A DNA stretch of 64,000 bases. Origin: Granulicella pectinivorans (lineage in GTDB: Bacteria; Acidobacteriota; Terriglobia; Terriglobales; Acidobacteriaceae). The stretch covers positions 3,348,001-3,412,000 of the forward strand of contig NZ_FOZL01000001.1 in the NCBI RefSeq assembly GCF_900114625.1, read 5' to 3'. The notes under the pieces are model-generated. The model did no database searches. It was not told the DNA's origin and saw only the letters and a list, made by a program, of their open reading frames with translations. Of this stretch, positions 53,791 through 63,888 are shown one piece after another; within the stretch, counting starts at the first letter, position 1; each line of letters opens with the position of its first letter. The position numbers were made by a program, and so were the translations under genes.

Positions 53791-54539
53791 GCATTCAGGT
53801 CGAACATCTCAACGCATGGTACGGCAAGACCCATACCCTGCAGGACATCAATCTTCCCATCCCGGCGAATCATGCGACGGCGCTGATCGGCCCCTCCGGA
53901 TGTGGCAAATCCACGTTTGTACGCTGCCTGAACCGCATGCATGAGACGGTCGCTGGGGCGCGCGCTGAAGGCGTCGTCCGCATTGGGGACATGGACGTGT
54001 ATAAAGACGCTTCGCCCGTGGCGATCCGCCGGCGCATCGGCATGGTCTTCCAGCGGCCCAACCCGTTTCCGACGATGTCGATCTACGAGAACATCGTGGC
54101 GGGCGTGAAGCTGGGCGGCAGCCCCGGGCGCAAGGCGCTGGACGAGGTCGTCGAGCGTTCGCTGCGCCAGTCGGCCCTTTGGGACGAGGTCAAGGACGAT
54201 TTGAAGAAGAAGTCCGGAGCGTCACTTTCGGGCGGTCAGCAGCAGCGCCTTTGTATGGCGCGTGCGTTAGCCATCGACCCCGAAGTGCTGGTGATGGATG
54301 AGCCGACCTCGGCGCTCGACCCGATTTCGACCTCGAAGATCGAAGATCTCATCTTCGAACTGAAGACCCAATACACCATTGTGATCGTCACCCACAACAT
54401 GCAGCAAGCCGCGCGAGTCGCTGAAAACACAGGGTTTTTTCTGAGTGGCAAATTGGTCGAGTTCAGCCCGACCCACAAGATCTTTACCAATCCGAGCGAC
54501 AAGCGCACGGAGGACTACATCACAGGGAGGTTTGGCTGA
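53781..54539 (+). CDS. pstB: Phosphate ABC transporter ATPase
   Basis: The 252-residue ATPase has Walker A GPSGCGKST (37-45), a VFQRPNPFP Q-loop region specific to PstB, signature LSGGQQQRL, Walker B VLVMDEPTSALDP and VTHNMQQAARV. TTG 53781 follows GGGAG at 8 bases. It energises high-affinity phosphate uptake, but pstS, pstC and pstA are not in the window; they must be elsewhere. PhoU overlaps its stop (TGATG). Confidence 0.93.
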   Translation: MGVGIQVEHLNAWYGKTHTLQDINLPIPANHATALIGPSGCGKSTFVRCLNRMHETVAGARAEGVVRIGDMDVYKDASPVAIRRRIGMVFQRPNPFPTMSIYENIVAGVKLGGSPGRKALDEVVERSLRQSALWDEVKDDLKKKSGASLSGGQQQRLCMARALAIDPEVLVMDEPTSALDPISTSKIEDLIFELKTQYTIVIVTHNMQQAARVAENTGFFLSGKLVEFSPTHKIFTNPSDKRTEDYITGRFG

Positions 54540-55201
54540 TGCGCATTAAATTCCACCAGAGCCTCGGCGACCTCAGGGAGAAGCTGCTCGTCATGGCCGG
54601 CATGGCCGAGCAGGCCATTCAGCGCTCCATCGAGGCTTACCGCACGCGCGATCTCAGCATCTGCGAGCTCGTCTTCCGCTCCGAGCCCGCGATCAACCGC
54701 CTGGAACGTGAGATCGATCAGCTTGCGCTCGATCTTCTGGCGATGGAGCAGCCGATGGCCGTCGATCTGCGCTTCATTCTTTCGGTGATCCGTATCAACG
54801 CGGACCTCGAGCGGGTGGGCGATCAGGCCGTGAATATCGCGGTACGCGTGCGCGAGATGGGAGCGTTCGCCAACATCGATCTTCCTGTCGATATCCCGAG
54901 GCTGGCCTCGCTGGCATCGGCTATGGTGCGCAAGGCCTTGCAGGCATTCATCGAGGCCGATGCCGATCTGGCCGAGACCGTTCTACAGCTCGACGATCAG
55001 GTGGACGCCATGAATGATGCCGCCTTCGTGGAACTGAGCGGCCTGATCCGCGACCGTCCCGACCTGACACCACAGTCGCTGAACGCGCTGATTATCGCGC
55101 GGAACCTGGAGCGGGTTGGGGATCACGCGACGAACATCGCGGAAGATGTCATCTTCTGGGTGCGCGGAGCGGATGTCCGGCACGCGGGTAGCGCGACCTG
55201 A
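54539..55201 (+). CDS. phoU: Phosphate-signalling protein PhoU
   Basis: The 220-residue protein has the two PhoU three-helix repeats, each with an acidic metal-binding stretch: MRIKFHQSLGDLREKLL at the start, RINADLERVGDQAVNIAVRV in repeat one and IIARNLERVGDHATNIAEDV in repeat two. PhoU mediates Pst-to-PhoR inhibition when phosphate is plentiful. Its start overlaps pstB's stop. A long hairpin follows. Confidence 0.93.
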   Translation: MRIKFHQSLGDLREKLLVMAGMAEQAIQRSIEAYRTRDLSICELVFRSEPAINRLEREIDQLALDLLAMEQPMAVDLRFILSVIRINADLERVGDQAVNIAVRVREMGAFANIDLPVDIPRLASLASAMVRKALQAFIEADADLAETVLQLDDQVDAMNDAAFVELSGLIRDRPDLTPQSLNALIIARNLERVGDHATNIAEDVIFWVRGADVRHAGSAT

Positions 55202-55225
55202 AGCAAGGTGAAACTTCGATTGAGA

Positions 55226-55276
55226 GGATGAAAGGCGGATAACGACAGGCAAAAGCCTAGCTTATCCGCTTCATCC
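55226..55276. terminator. Bidirectional terminator between phoU and addA-like gene
   Basis: A 15-17 base stem (55226-55242 with 55262-55276, two bases bulged) encloses a second perfect hairpin AGGC-AAAA-GCCT. The right arm overlaps the last codons of the minus-strand addA-like gene. Confidence 0.7.
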
Positions 55277-58200
55277 GTTTGTCGGCTCCTGCTCCGGCGT
55301 CCACCAGTCCAGCCTGCCGAGCGCGGGATAGTACAGCCCAAGCCGAATCGCTCCTACGGATCTTCCAAGGATCCTCCCGTACGCCTCGAGCTGGGGCTTG
55401 TACTTCTGGCGTTCTTCAGCGAGAAAGGCATCAATTCCGTCTGATCCATGCGTCGTCGTTTTGTAGTCGACGATCCAGAGGCAATCTGCTCCTTCTTCGT
55501 GGGGAGTGGCTCCGGCGCGGAACATCCGGTCGATACGGATGCTGCTCCACTTCTCTTGCCATCCGGTCAGCGCGACCTCGGTCTGGGCTTCCGTGAGGGG
55601 AGCATCGGCGCCGAGAAGCCAGCGGCCATCGGCATCCGCGAGGGTGGTGGCAAGCGCGTCGATGACTCTTTGGGCAAGCCTCTCCACCACCGCAGGAGCG
55701 AGCCCATCGGCACGCAGCAGGGCGGTGGCACGGGGGAGCCAGACGGGCAGTTCGGCGCGGAGTTCTCCGGCGGAGGCGCCGTTCGCAACGCATGCTGCCG
55801 CCAACTCCAGGAACGCGTGGACTGCGTTGCCGAAGGAGCGGGCAGCGAACGAGCCTTCCGGTCGTTCGAACGATGTCCTTCCAGCAGGGACAGACGCCTC
55901 ATCGTGCAACCGTTGCGCAGCCTGAAAGCGCTCCGCCGGGTTGAAGCTGAGGGGGAGGCGATAGAGCATCCGTGGTTTGTCGATCTCCTCGCCGGCTGCC
56001 AGTGCGAGCCCTTCCGGCAGCTCAAATGCCGTGGTCTCGATATCGGCGAAGTGTTCCTCGGCCATGGGCCATGCGGCCTTGAGGAGTGATCCGGATGGCT
56101 GGCGAAGCTCGCCCTTTGCGGTCCTCTCCGCCGTGGCGAAGAGATGAAGCTCCTCCCGCGCGCGGGTGCAGGCGACATACATCAGGCGCTTGCGCTCTGC
56201 TGCCTCGCGAGTGGCGTGAACGCCCCGGATCCACTGGTTCAGTTCCTTCGCATCTTCGCCCCGTCCCGCGATAGGCGCGAGGACGAAGTGGGCCGCGTCG
56301 GCGTCGCCGGAGTCGACCTCCATCCAGTCGAGCAGACGTCCGCCATCCACCTTGCCGCGTCTTTCGAGGGCTGGTACAAAAACCGCATCCCACTCGAGGC
56401 CCTTGGCCTTGTGGATAGTCATCAGATCGACCGCTCCGGCGTGGACCGCGGGCTCGGCGTAGAGCTTGGTCATAGCCTGATCGATGGTTGCCAGATCGAC
56501 CGGCCTGCCGCCCGCCTCCAACTCGTCGAGAAGGCTGAGATAGCGCAGGGCATTGGCGAGGGTCTCGCCTTGTAGCGACGCGTCGCCACCGAGCGTGCGC
56601 CAAGTGCGTTCCACCCACTCGGCGAGAGGCATGCGACCGCGTTGCGCCATCGCGGCCGTGAGAATTGGCCAGACGCGGGCCAGGCAAGCTTCGCCGTCTT
56701 CACTGATCGGGAGGTCTTCTTCCTGTTCCTGCACGAGGTCGAGGACGCATCGCTCGCGCAGCGTCGGATTGTCGTGTCCTGCGATGGCGTGAAGGTCCGC
56801 AAGGCCCAGCCCGCACCACGGAGCGTGCAGCACCGCGAACCAGGCGATGCGGTCCGCTGGATGCAGCAGGGCTCGGGTGAGCGCAAGCAGGTCGAGGACC
56901 TCCTGCCGCTCGCCGAGCTCCTCAATCTCGACAGCGCGGAAGGGCACAGCGCCTTCGCCATCATCCTTCCGGAAGGCCGCGACGATCTCCACCAGAGCCG
57001 GACGCGACCGCACCAGAACCGCGATCTTCCAGGGCTCCGTGCGTCCGGGTGGGAGTTCCCGCCCCATCCACTCGATGGCGATCCGCCGGATATCCTGCGC
57101 GTTCTCGCGTTCCAGCAGACGGGCTGTTCGCGGGGCTTCGTCGCCTCCTTCGATGAGCGCGGTATGCCACTGGACAGTGCGGCCGGGGCTTGCATCGCGG
57201 ATCGCCGAGGCCTCGACATAGGGAACCTCCTCGGGATGCGCGGGGTTGGACGCTGGTGGGAAAAGTCGGGAAAAGTCGCGGTTGAACTGTTCGACGAGGA
57301 TGGCCTGCGAGCGGAAGTTGGCAGTGAGGCGCAGGCAGGTGAGGGGCAATTCGCCGAGGCGCTCCTCGTGCATGGTGCGGATAAAGCGCTCGACCCGGGC
57401 CTGGCGGAAGCGGTAGATCGACTGCTTGGGGTCGCCGACGAGAAAGACGGTCTGGCTGCGTCCATCCCAGCCCTGGGTCAGGCGCTCGAGCAGATCGTAC
57501 TGGCTGGTGGAGGTGTCCTGCATCTCATCAACAAGGAGGTGTCGTGTCTCCATGCCGAGAGCCGCGGTCAGCTCATCGGCGGCACCGTCGCGTCCGAGGG
57601 CCGTGCGGGCGGAGAGGGCAATCTCGGCGAAGTCGCACTCGCCGGCATCGGCGAAGACGAGTTGCAGCTCGACGAGGGCGCGGCTGAGTACGCGGAAGAG
57701 GGCCTTCGCAACGACCCATTGCTCCTCCGGATACTTCGCAGGGGGAAGCTTATCGAGCTGGCACATGGCGGCGAGGGCGGTGTCGTTGTCGTGGAGAAGA
57801 CCCACGAGCTCGCCGAGGCGCTCTCGGTGCTTCTTGTCGGTCTCGAACTTGACGATATTTTTGGTAAAGCTCTTGCGCCAGGTGCCGGTGGAGGGCGTGA
57901 CGACGAGGTGCGCGAGGGCTCGCCAGTGGGCGAGGTCCCCGGCCATCGCACCGGGCGGCTCGTGGCGTCCGGCACAAAGGGCGATGGGAGAGACGCCTCC
58001 GTTGTAGCCCTCCAGGAAGCCGAGCTCGGCGGCGGCGGAGGTGAGTTCACGCAATACCCCGGCCGGAAGGGTACGGGCGAGTTGGGTGAGGGCGCGGCAG
58101 ATGGCAAGGTCGAGTGTCCGCTCGAGCCGTGGCAGCACGGTTCCTTCGAGGTATTCGTCCTCGAGATGCTCGCCGGAGAGCGGGACGAGTTCGCCCCACT

Positions 58201-58810
58201 GGTCGCGGGTTCCGAGCATGCCGGCGATGAGGCGTTCGCATTCAGCGAGGTTGCCATCGCGGTGGAGCAGGATCGTGCGGAGAGCTTCGTCGAGGGCGAT
58301 GTCTTCGCCGCCCAGTTGCAGCAGCGTGCGGCGTGCGGCATCGCGGTACATCGTGGTGGCGTCGTTGGCGGGGGAGAGCTGGCCACCGCTACCGGAGAGC
58401 AAGGGCAGGGCGCGGGCGATCTCGGCGCAGACGGCGTCGATGGTCTGGATCTTGAGACGCCGGGGATGCTCGTTGAGGGACCAGCCGCGGGCGACCACGC
58501 GCTGGGCGAGGTGGCGGGTGAGGCGCTCGAATTCGCCCTTGAGCGGTGCATCGAGGCTCGCTTTTTCAAGCTGTTCCAGGACGCGCTCGCGAAGCTCTCC
58601 GGTAGCCTTGCGGGTGAAGGTGATGGCGAGGACCTGCTCGGGGGCGTCGACGCCCTCGTCGCCGAGCAGCTTGAGGTAGCGCTGGATGAGGAGGCCGGTC
58701 TTACCGGAGCCGGCAGGGGCCTCGACGACGAAGGAGGAGCGGGTGTCGAGGGCTTGATCGCGGGCCGCTGCATCGGGTGGGCCGGCGGGGAAGAGAAGGA
58801 GGTCAGCCAC
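55271..58810 (-). CDS. addA: AddA/RecB-like UvrD helicase-nuclease
   Basis: The protein (about 1,180 residues) has SF1A helicase motifs, APAGSGKT at the N-terminus, AITFTRKATGELRERV, DEMQDTSTSQYDLLERL and VGDPKQSIYRFRQA, MTIHKAKGLEWDAVFVPAL, and a C-terminal RecB-type nuclease motif IVDYKTTT with a later Q-x-x-x-Y. Such enzymes, paired with AddB, process double-strand breaks for RecA. GTG 58810 overlaps the upstream stop by 8 bases and is preferred to ATG 58852, which would add 14 Lys/Trp-rich residues. Confidence 0.85.
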   Translation of the reverse strand: MADLLLFPAGPPDAAARDQALDTRSSFVVEAPAGSGKTGLLIQRYLKLLGDEGVDAPEQVLAITFTRKATGELRERVLEQLEKASLDAPLKGEFERLTRHLAQRVVARGWSLNEHPRRLKIQTIDAVCAEIARALPLLSGSGGQLSPANDATTMYRDAARRTLLQLGGEDIALDEALRTILLHRDGNLAECERLIAGMLGTRDQWGELVPLSGEHLEDEYLEGTVLPRLERTLDLAICRALTQLARTLPAGVLRELTSAAAELGFLEGYNGGVSPIALCAGRHEPPGAMAGDLAHWRALAHLVVTPSTGTWRKSFTKNIVKFETDKKHRERLGELVGLLHDNDTALAAMCQLDKLPPAKYPEEQWVVAKALFRVLSRALVELQLVFADAGECDFAEIALSARTALGRDGAADELTAALGMETRHLLVDEMQDTSTSQYDLLERLTQGWDGRSQTVFLVGDPKQSIYRFRQARVERFIRTMHEERLGELPLTCLRLTANFRSQAILVEQFNRDFSRLFPPASNPAHPEEVPYVEASAIRDASPGRTVQWHTALIEGGDEAPRTARLLERENAQDIRRIAIEWMGRELPPGRTEPWKIAVLVRSRPALVEIVAAFRKDDGEGAVPFRAVEIEELGERQEVLDLLALTRALLHPADRIAWFAVLHAPWCGLGLADLHAIAGHDNPTLRERCVLDLVQEQEEDLPISEDGEACLARVWPILTAAMAQRGRMPLAEWVERTWRTLGGDASLQGETLANALRYLSLLDELEAGGRPVDLATIDQAMTKLYAEPAVHAGAVDLMTIHKAKGLEWDAVFVPALERRGKVDGGRLLDWMEVDSGDADAAHFVLAPIAGRGEDAKELNQWIRGVHATREAAERKRLMYVACTRAREELHLFATAERTAKGELRQPSGSLLKAAWPMAEEHFADIETTAFELPEGLALAAGEEIDKPRMLYRLPLSFNPAERFQAAQRLHDEASVPAGRTSFERPEGSFAARSFGNAVHAFLELAAACVANGASAGELRAELPVWLPRATALLRADGLAPAVVERLAQRVIDALATTLADADGRWLLGADAPLTEAQTEVALTGWQEKWSSIRIDRMFRAGATPHEEGADCLWIVDYKTTTHGSDGIDAFLAEERQKYKPQLEAYGRILGRSVGAIRLGLYYPALGRLDWWTPEQEPTNG

Positions 58811-61484
58811 GGTCGTCCTCGCCTTCTTCGTCCACGGCCAGGAGGGCGGCACCGTCGACGCGGCAGATGAGCCGTTGCTCGCAATAGGCGCAGGTCACGG
58901 GGTAGATCTTGGGGGAGATGCGTGCCGAGCCGCTTGCAAATTCTTCGGCAAGCGTGGTGAGGGTTTGTCGCCACTGCGCGATCTGGTCGGGCATGCCGAG
59001 GAAGTCGCGTGCGGGTTTGGTGAGGGTGCCGGGTGACGACTCGAAGCCGGTGAGCGCCATCTCCTTGCCGGGACGGACGAGGCCGAACGCGACCGCTTGC
59101 AGAGCATCGGACTCGGAAAGCACCGCGTAGAGTGGGAGCTGCGGCTCGTCGGGGCGGTCGGAGAGCCATGCGGAGGGCTTGGCGTCGCCGGTTTTGTAAT
59201 CGATGAGGACGGCGCCGCCCTCAATCTCGTCGACGCGGTCGACCCGCAGGGAGAGGCGCAGGGGGCCGACCGTCACCTCTTTCGCCAGCTCGCGCTCCGC
59301 AACGGTGAAGGGAACTGTGCGCTTGGCCTCCATGGCGAGCCACTCCATGCCGATGCTCATGAGGCGTTGGCGCTGGGTTTCGAGATAGGCCTCATCCCAC
59401 GCGGACTCGACACGTGCCGAAGGGCTGTCGAGCGCCTCATCGATGGCCTGGGACAGCGTGGCGCGGCGGGCTTCGGTAGTCATGGCGCGCAGGGCGGCCT
59501 GGGTGCGAACGAGCTCCCAGAAACGCTCCAGAACGAGGTGAACCGCGATGCCGCGCTCGCGTGCGTCCATGCCGAGCGCCCGCGTGTCGATGCCCGAGGC
59601 GAAGAGGCGGTGCTCCGCAAAGGCGCGGAAGCCGCAGGCGGCTTGCGATTGAAGGACTCTCGCCCCGCCCGCAACGGGGCGATCCGGCAGGGTGGCGATG
59701 GGGAGGTCGTCTGCGATCTCCTCGACCGCGACGATGGCCTCGACCGGCTCATCCCCTGTGCCTTCGAGCGGTTCCAGATGCAGGCCGGTGAGCGTTGCCG
59801 ACGCCTTCTGTTTCTCCTCGGGAAGCTCGCGCGCGTAGCTGAAGATGACCGTCTCTGCCGCGCACCGAGCCACGCGGTCGGTGACCCAACGGGCGAAGGC
59901 GGCATCGTCTGCGGGCAGGGAACCCGGCATGCTGAGCTCGCGGCGCAGAGGCCAGCTCAGGAATGGGCTGCCGGAGACCGGTGTGGGCCAGGTGAACTCG
60001 CCGGCACGGAGAAACCAGATGGCGTCGCACCGTTGTCCAGCGGATTCTTCCGGGGCCAGGACCTGGACAGGGGCATCCTGAGCCTCGGGCGCAAAGACGG
60101 TGCTGGTAACGATGCTGCGCAAGGCATCGAGAGCTGCGCGGTAGGGCACGCGACCACCTTCGAAGTCGAGGGTGGCAAGCTCGTCGAGGGTGCTCTCCCA
60201 GCGCTCACGAGTCTGAAATTCAACGGAATCCTCGCTGCCGCGACGACCCCATCCACTGGCTTGCAGCATCTCGCGGATGGCCTCGGCCCAGTCGCCATAG
60301 GGGCGGCGGGCGTTTGCCGGGAGGCGGCGCTCGGCGACGGAGCGCAAGCCACGCAGCGCGGCCAGTGTTCGGGAGAGGCGTTCACGGCGTTTGGAGGCTT
60401 CCAGCTTTGCGATCAGCCCGTCCAGCCGGATCTCCGGACGGAGCGCAGCCGCCCGGCGCAGCTCGAAGGCGTCGAACTCCGCACGCGCAGGCTGCTCGGC
60501 ACCGGTGGCCACATAGGGCGAGAGAAGGAGCTGGCTTACCCGCTCAAGGTCGAGGGCTTCCTCCGCCCACGCCAGCAGATCGAGCGCCGCTGCAATCATC
60601 GGTCTCTCGACGAGTGCTTCGCCCGCCGAGAACTCGAAGGGGCCGGCCACGGCGAATCCGATGGCCTGGGATCCGGGCGCGAGGATCTCGCGGAAGACGC
60701 GTCCGATGCGTGCTCGTTCGTCGGCCAGCCCGGGGACGACGACGGCCACGCGGGCTTCGGGGCGGTCGTCGAGGTAGCGCCGGATCCAGTGTGCGGCGAG
60801 TCTCAACTCCTGGGCTTCGTCTTCGGCGATGGAGAGAAAACGCTCCTGCGGCAGGTCCGGCTGCTCCGCGGTCTCGATGCGGACGCCGATGTCGGCGATG
60901 GCCTCGAGCAGAGCCTCCTGGGCCGGAACCAGGCGGTCGAAGCCAACCAGCAGGATCTCGTTCGCGATGCGTAAAGTTCCTTCTTTCAGAGCTTTCCGTA
61001 GGGATGCTTCAAGTCCTGCTTCGGGAAGGAGCCGTCCCGTGTGGCAGCGCTCGTCAAAGGCCGCTGCCCATGCGGCAAAAGCCTCTGTGTCGCGGTTCGT
61101 GGCGGAGCCCTTCAGTCTGCCAAGGCCGCGAAACCTTGCAAGTGCCGCCCATGCGTTCGCCGCCATGCCTGCCAGGGCTTCGGTGCTGCGGAGCGTGGCG
61201 AGCGACTCGTCACCGGCGATGACGCTGCGCCATAGGGAGGCTTCCTGGGCGCGGTTGAGGAGCATCGCCTGCGCGGTGCCTTCGAGGATCAGCCCGTGCC
61301 AGAGGCCTGCGGTCCAGGAAGTCCAGGCCAGCACATGTGCGGGGGACCACTGGGTGAGACCGGCGTCGCGGTTGCGTGTGTCCCAGGCTCTGCGGAGTTC
61401 GCGTGCGGCTCGCTGGTTGCCTGTCAGGACGGTTGTTCCACGCTCCAGCGCCGCCGCAATCTCTCCGGTCAATCCATCCACCAT
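58803..61484 (-). CDS. addB: AddB-like PD-(D/E)XK exonuclease with Fe-S-type cysteines
   Basis: The 893-residue partner lacks a normal Walker A and has an inactive-helicase-like body, then a C-terminal nuclease with VLIDYKTGD. One Cys in QAACGF and three in CAYCEQRLIC are placed as in the four-Cys Fe-S staple of AddB nucleases. It precedes the addA-like gene, which it overlaps by 8 bases. Sequence similarity to a set of probable DNA repair proteins is as good as to AddB itself, so the name is by role. Confidence 0.8.
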   Translation of the reverse strand: MVDGLTGEIAAALERGTTVLTGNQRAARELRRAWDTRNRDAGLTQWSPAHVLAWTSWTAGLWHGLILEGTAQAMLLNRAQEASLWRSVIAGDESLATLRSTEALAGMAANAWAALARFRGLGRLKGSATNRDTEAFAAWAAAFDERCHTGRLLPEAGLEASLRKALKEGTLRIANEILLVGFDRLVPAQEALLEAIADIGVRIETAEQPDLPQERFLSIAEDEAQELRLAAHWIRRYLDDRPEARVAVVVPGLADERARIGRVFREILAPGSQAIGFAVAGPFEFSAGEALVERPMIAAALDLLAWAEEALDLERVSQLLLSPYVATGAEQPARAEFDAFELRRAAALRPEIRLDGLIAKLEASKRRERLSRTLAALRGLRSVAERRLPANARRPYGDWAEAIREMLQASGWGRRGSEDSVEFQTRERWESTLDELATLDFEGGRVPYRAALDALRSIVTSTVFAPEAQDAPVQVLAPEESAGQRCDAIWFLRAGEFTWPTPVSGSPFLSWPLRRELSMPGSLPADDAAFARWVTDRVARCAAETVIFSYARELPEEKQKASATLTGLHLEPLEGTGDEPVEAIVAVEEIADDLPIATLPDRPVAGGARVLQSQAACGFRAFAEHRLFASGIDTRALGMDARERGIAVHLVLERFWELVRTQAALRAMTTEARRATLSQAIDEALDSPSARVESAWDEAYLETQRQRLMSIGMEWLAMEAKRTVPFTVAERELAKEVTVGPLRLSLRVDRVDEIEGGAVLIDYKTGDAKPSAWLSDRPDEPQLPLYAVLSESDALQAVAFGLVRPGKEMALTGFESSPGTLTKPARDFLGMPDQIAQWRQTLTTLAEEFASGSARISPKIYPVTCAYCEQRLICRVDGAALLAVDEEGEDDRG

Positions 61485-61504
61485 ACTTCGTTTATACGCC
61501 GTTT

Positions 61505-62671
61505 CTACGCCTTCAAGGCGACCGCAGTGCGGGCTCGGGAGCCTCTGATGAAGCTCAAGGCCAACATCAGTGCTGCCGCCCCCAGGGGGATGCCCAGGGC
61601 GGTGACAAGCGAGCCGGTCCGGGTGGAGGTGACGCCCATGAGCCAGGGCAGGCTGGCCGCCCCCAGGCCGGACGCGGCGATGACCATTCCGGCCATGCCT
61701 GCTGTGGGCCCTTCAGCCATCAGGAGGGCGAAGGTTGCGGGGAAGAAAGGCGACAGGCTCATGCCTAGAAGGAGCACCACGACGGCGATGCTGATACCGC
61801 CGTGCGCGGCTGTCAGCGCGGCGACACAGACCGTGGTCGCCGCCAGACCGGCGCGCTGCACGGTCTTCTCGCCCACTCGCAGCATCAGGCGTGAGGCGAT
61901 GGCGCGGCCCACCGACAGCGAAACCCAAAGAAGCGCCGTGGTGTACTCACTCCAGGCAAACGATCCGGCGGTTTTGTCACCGTAGCGCTGGGCGAAGGTG
62001 GTGATCCAACCGGCGAGGCAGGTCTCCAGGCCGCCGTAGAGAAACAGCAGTGCGGCAAAGTAGGCGAAGATGCGTCCGTTAAAGGCTGGCGTCACTTCGA
62101 AGCCGTTGGTCGCGACGACCTCGCTCTCACCACGTGTCTCGGTCCGCAGCCAGAGTCCCACAAGCGCAAATGCTCCGGCGAAGCAGAGTAGGACGCCGCG
62201 CAGGGCGAAGTGCGGCAAGAGCCATGCAGCGCCCAGACCGGAGAGCATCGCCCCAATGGTGAAGGAGAGGTTGAGTCCGGCGAGTGCGGAACCGCGATGC
62301 TCGGTGAAGCGCCTTCCGGCCAGGATGTTGGTCGCGGTGATGATGCGGCCGATGCCGAACCCGCCGAAGGCCAGGCCCAGGGCACCGGCGTGCCAGCCGG
62401 GGGCAACGGCGAATCCGCCGAAGCCCAGGGCCGCTGCGAGAAACCCGACCAGAAGCGTCTGCTCCAGTTTTTTCGAGACGGTGACTCCACCGAGGAACGC
62501 TCCGCAGAACTTGGCCGCCATGAGCAAACCGCTATCGGAGTCGAGCATGTGCCATTGGGAGGCCAGAAGAGGCAGAATCGGCCCAAGCAGAGCAGTGCCC
62601 AGACCGGCCAGCGCAAGCGCGGCGTGCATCAGCGGAAGGCTCGTCGTTCGGACTGTGGTCCCGCGCGTCAT
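61505..62671 (-). CDS. Major facilitator superfamily transporter
   Basis: The 388-residue protein has about 12 hydrophobic helices with a short basic loop and a GRRFTEHRG-like loop between helices. ATG 62671 starts just before the first helix (LMHAALALAGLGTALLGPILP); the longer frame to 62794 adds a non-membrane stretch. The family moves sugars, drugs or metabolites; substrate unknown. It ends 20 bp from the addB-like start upstream in transcription terms, on the same strand. Confidence 0.85.
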   Translation of the reverse strand: MTRGTTVRTTSLPLMHAALALAGLGTALLGPILPLLASQWHMLDSDSGLLMAAKFCGAFLGGVTVSKKLEQTLLVGFLAAALGFGGFAVAPGWHAGALGLAFGGFGIGRIITATNILAGRRFTEHRGSALAGLNLSFTIGAMLSGLGAAWLLPHFALRGVLLCFAGAFALVGLWLRTETRGESEVVATNGFEVTPAFNGRIFAYFAALLFLYGGLETCLAGWITTFAQRYGDKTAGSFAWSEYTTALLWVSLSVGRAIASRLMLRVGEKTVQRAGLAATTVCVAALTAAHGGISIAVVVLLLGMSLSPFFPATFALLMAEGPTAGMAGMVIAASGLGAASLPWLMGVTSTRTGSLVTALGIPLGAAALMLALSFIRGSRARTAVALKA

Positions 62672-62888
62672 CGGGTGATGCGTCAATTCTGTGGCACGGA
62701 ACGGAACGGCAGGCAAGGGGATGAACTGCGAGATCGTCCTTGGTAGCTGCCGCACCACGGTCAACTCCAGGCCAGCGTGTCCCGCATACGACACATTCGG
62801 AATCAGCCTAACACGCTCCGCCCAACTCGCCCGGCCGCGAGTCTGCCGGACGCGACTATCATAGAGGTACCAGGAGATTCATCCGACC

Positions 62889-63803
62889 GTGACCTCGCAC
62901 CGCCGTCTACTCTCAGTCGTTTTGCTCAGTCTTTCGCTCTTTGCCGCCGGATGCCGGAAGTCCGGCCCCGCCGCGCCCGCTACGCAGAAGTCCTTCCCGC
63001 TGAAGGGACGCATTGTTGCGACCGACCCCGCGACCGGTGAGGTAACGCTCGACCATGAGGCCATTCCCGGCTACATGGAGGCGATGATCATGCCGTACAA
63101 GCTCGCGCAGCCCGACACGATCAGCGAGTTCCACCCGGGCGACCGCATTGCCGCGCACCTCGTTCTGGATGCGACACGGGGTGACGATCCTTCCGGCTAC
63201 CGGCATCCCCGCCTCGACCAGGTCGTCGTGACGGCGCAGGCACGGCCCGACTATAAGCCTGCGGTGCAATATCACGTTCCGGCGGCGGGCGATACGATCC
63301 CCGATTTCGCGCTGCTGAACCAGTCCGGTAAGACCATCCATCTTGCGCAGTTCAAGGGCAAAGTGGTTGCGATTACATTCATTTACACACGCTGCCCGCT
63401 GGCCGACTATTGTCCGCGCATGTCGCGGAACTTCGCCGATCTCGACCAGTCACTCGCTGCGGATCCGGCGTTATATGGCGATACGCACCTGATCAGCATC
63501 AGCTTCGACCCGACCTACGACACGCCCGCCGTGCTGCGCAGCTATGGCGGCGCCTATACGGGCAAGTACACGAAGGAGCAGTTCCAGCACTGGGATTTTG
63601 CGGCCCCCCCGGTCAAGGAGCTTCCCGCCATCACGCAGTTTTTCAACGTCGGCATCACGCCCGGGGACAATCCGACCAGTTTGCAGCACTCGTTGTCGAC
63701 GATTCTGATCGGCAAGGACGGCAAGGTCGCGGCCTGGTATCCCACGAACGACTGGAAACCGGCGGATCTGCTGAACGATATCAAAGCCGCAGCAAAGCTT
63801 TAG
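62889..63803 (+). CDS. Sco1/SenC-type copper protein with lipoprotein signal
   Basis: The 304-residue protein has a lipoprotein signal (LSLFAAGCRKS, Cys in the lipobox), a CusF-like beta-barrel region (about 35-125, with EAIPGYMEAMIMPYKL), and a thioredoxin-fold SCO domain with the copper/redox cysteines spaced C-x5-C (TRCPLADYC) and a distal His in LQHSLS. SCO proteins deliver copper to cytochrome oxidase CuA. GTG is the likely start. It precedes a small membrane gene. Confidence 0.88.
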   Translation: MTSHRRLLSVVLLSLSLFAAGCRKSGPAAPATQKSFPLKGRIVATDPATGEVTLDHEAIPGYMEAMIMPYKLAQPDTISEFHPGDRIAAHLVLDATRGDDPSGYRHPRLDQVVVTAQARPDYKPAVQYHVPAAGDTIPDFALLNQSGKTIHLAQFKGKVVAITFIYTRCPLADYCPRMSRNFADLDQSLAADPALYGDTHLISISFDPTYDTPAVLRSYGGAYTGKYTKEQFQHWDFAAPPVKELPAITQFFNVGITPGDNPTSLQHSLSTILIGKDGKVAAWYPTNDWKPADLLNDIKAAAKL

Positions 63804-63888
63804 AAGCCTGCTCCCGCTGGACCGGTCCTATGCTTGCGAGGCCACGCAGGGCATACGTTCCGAGGGACAATCAAGTATCCTGATCTCC

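Noticed and set aside
56642..58870. 742-codon open frame on the plus strand
   Set aside because: Antisense to the addA-like gene, low-complexity Gly/Glu/Ala composition, no recognisable domain.
59097..60974. 625-codon open frame on the plus strand
   Set aside because: Antisense to the addB-like gene with the same artefactual composition.
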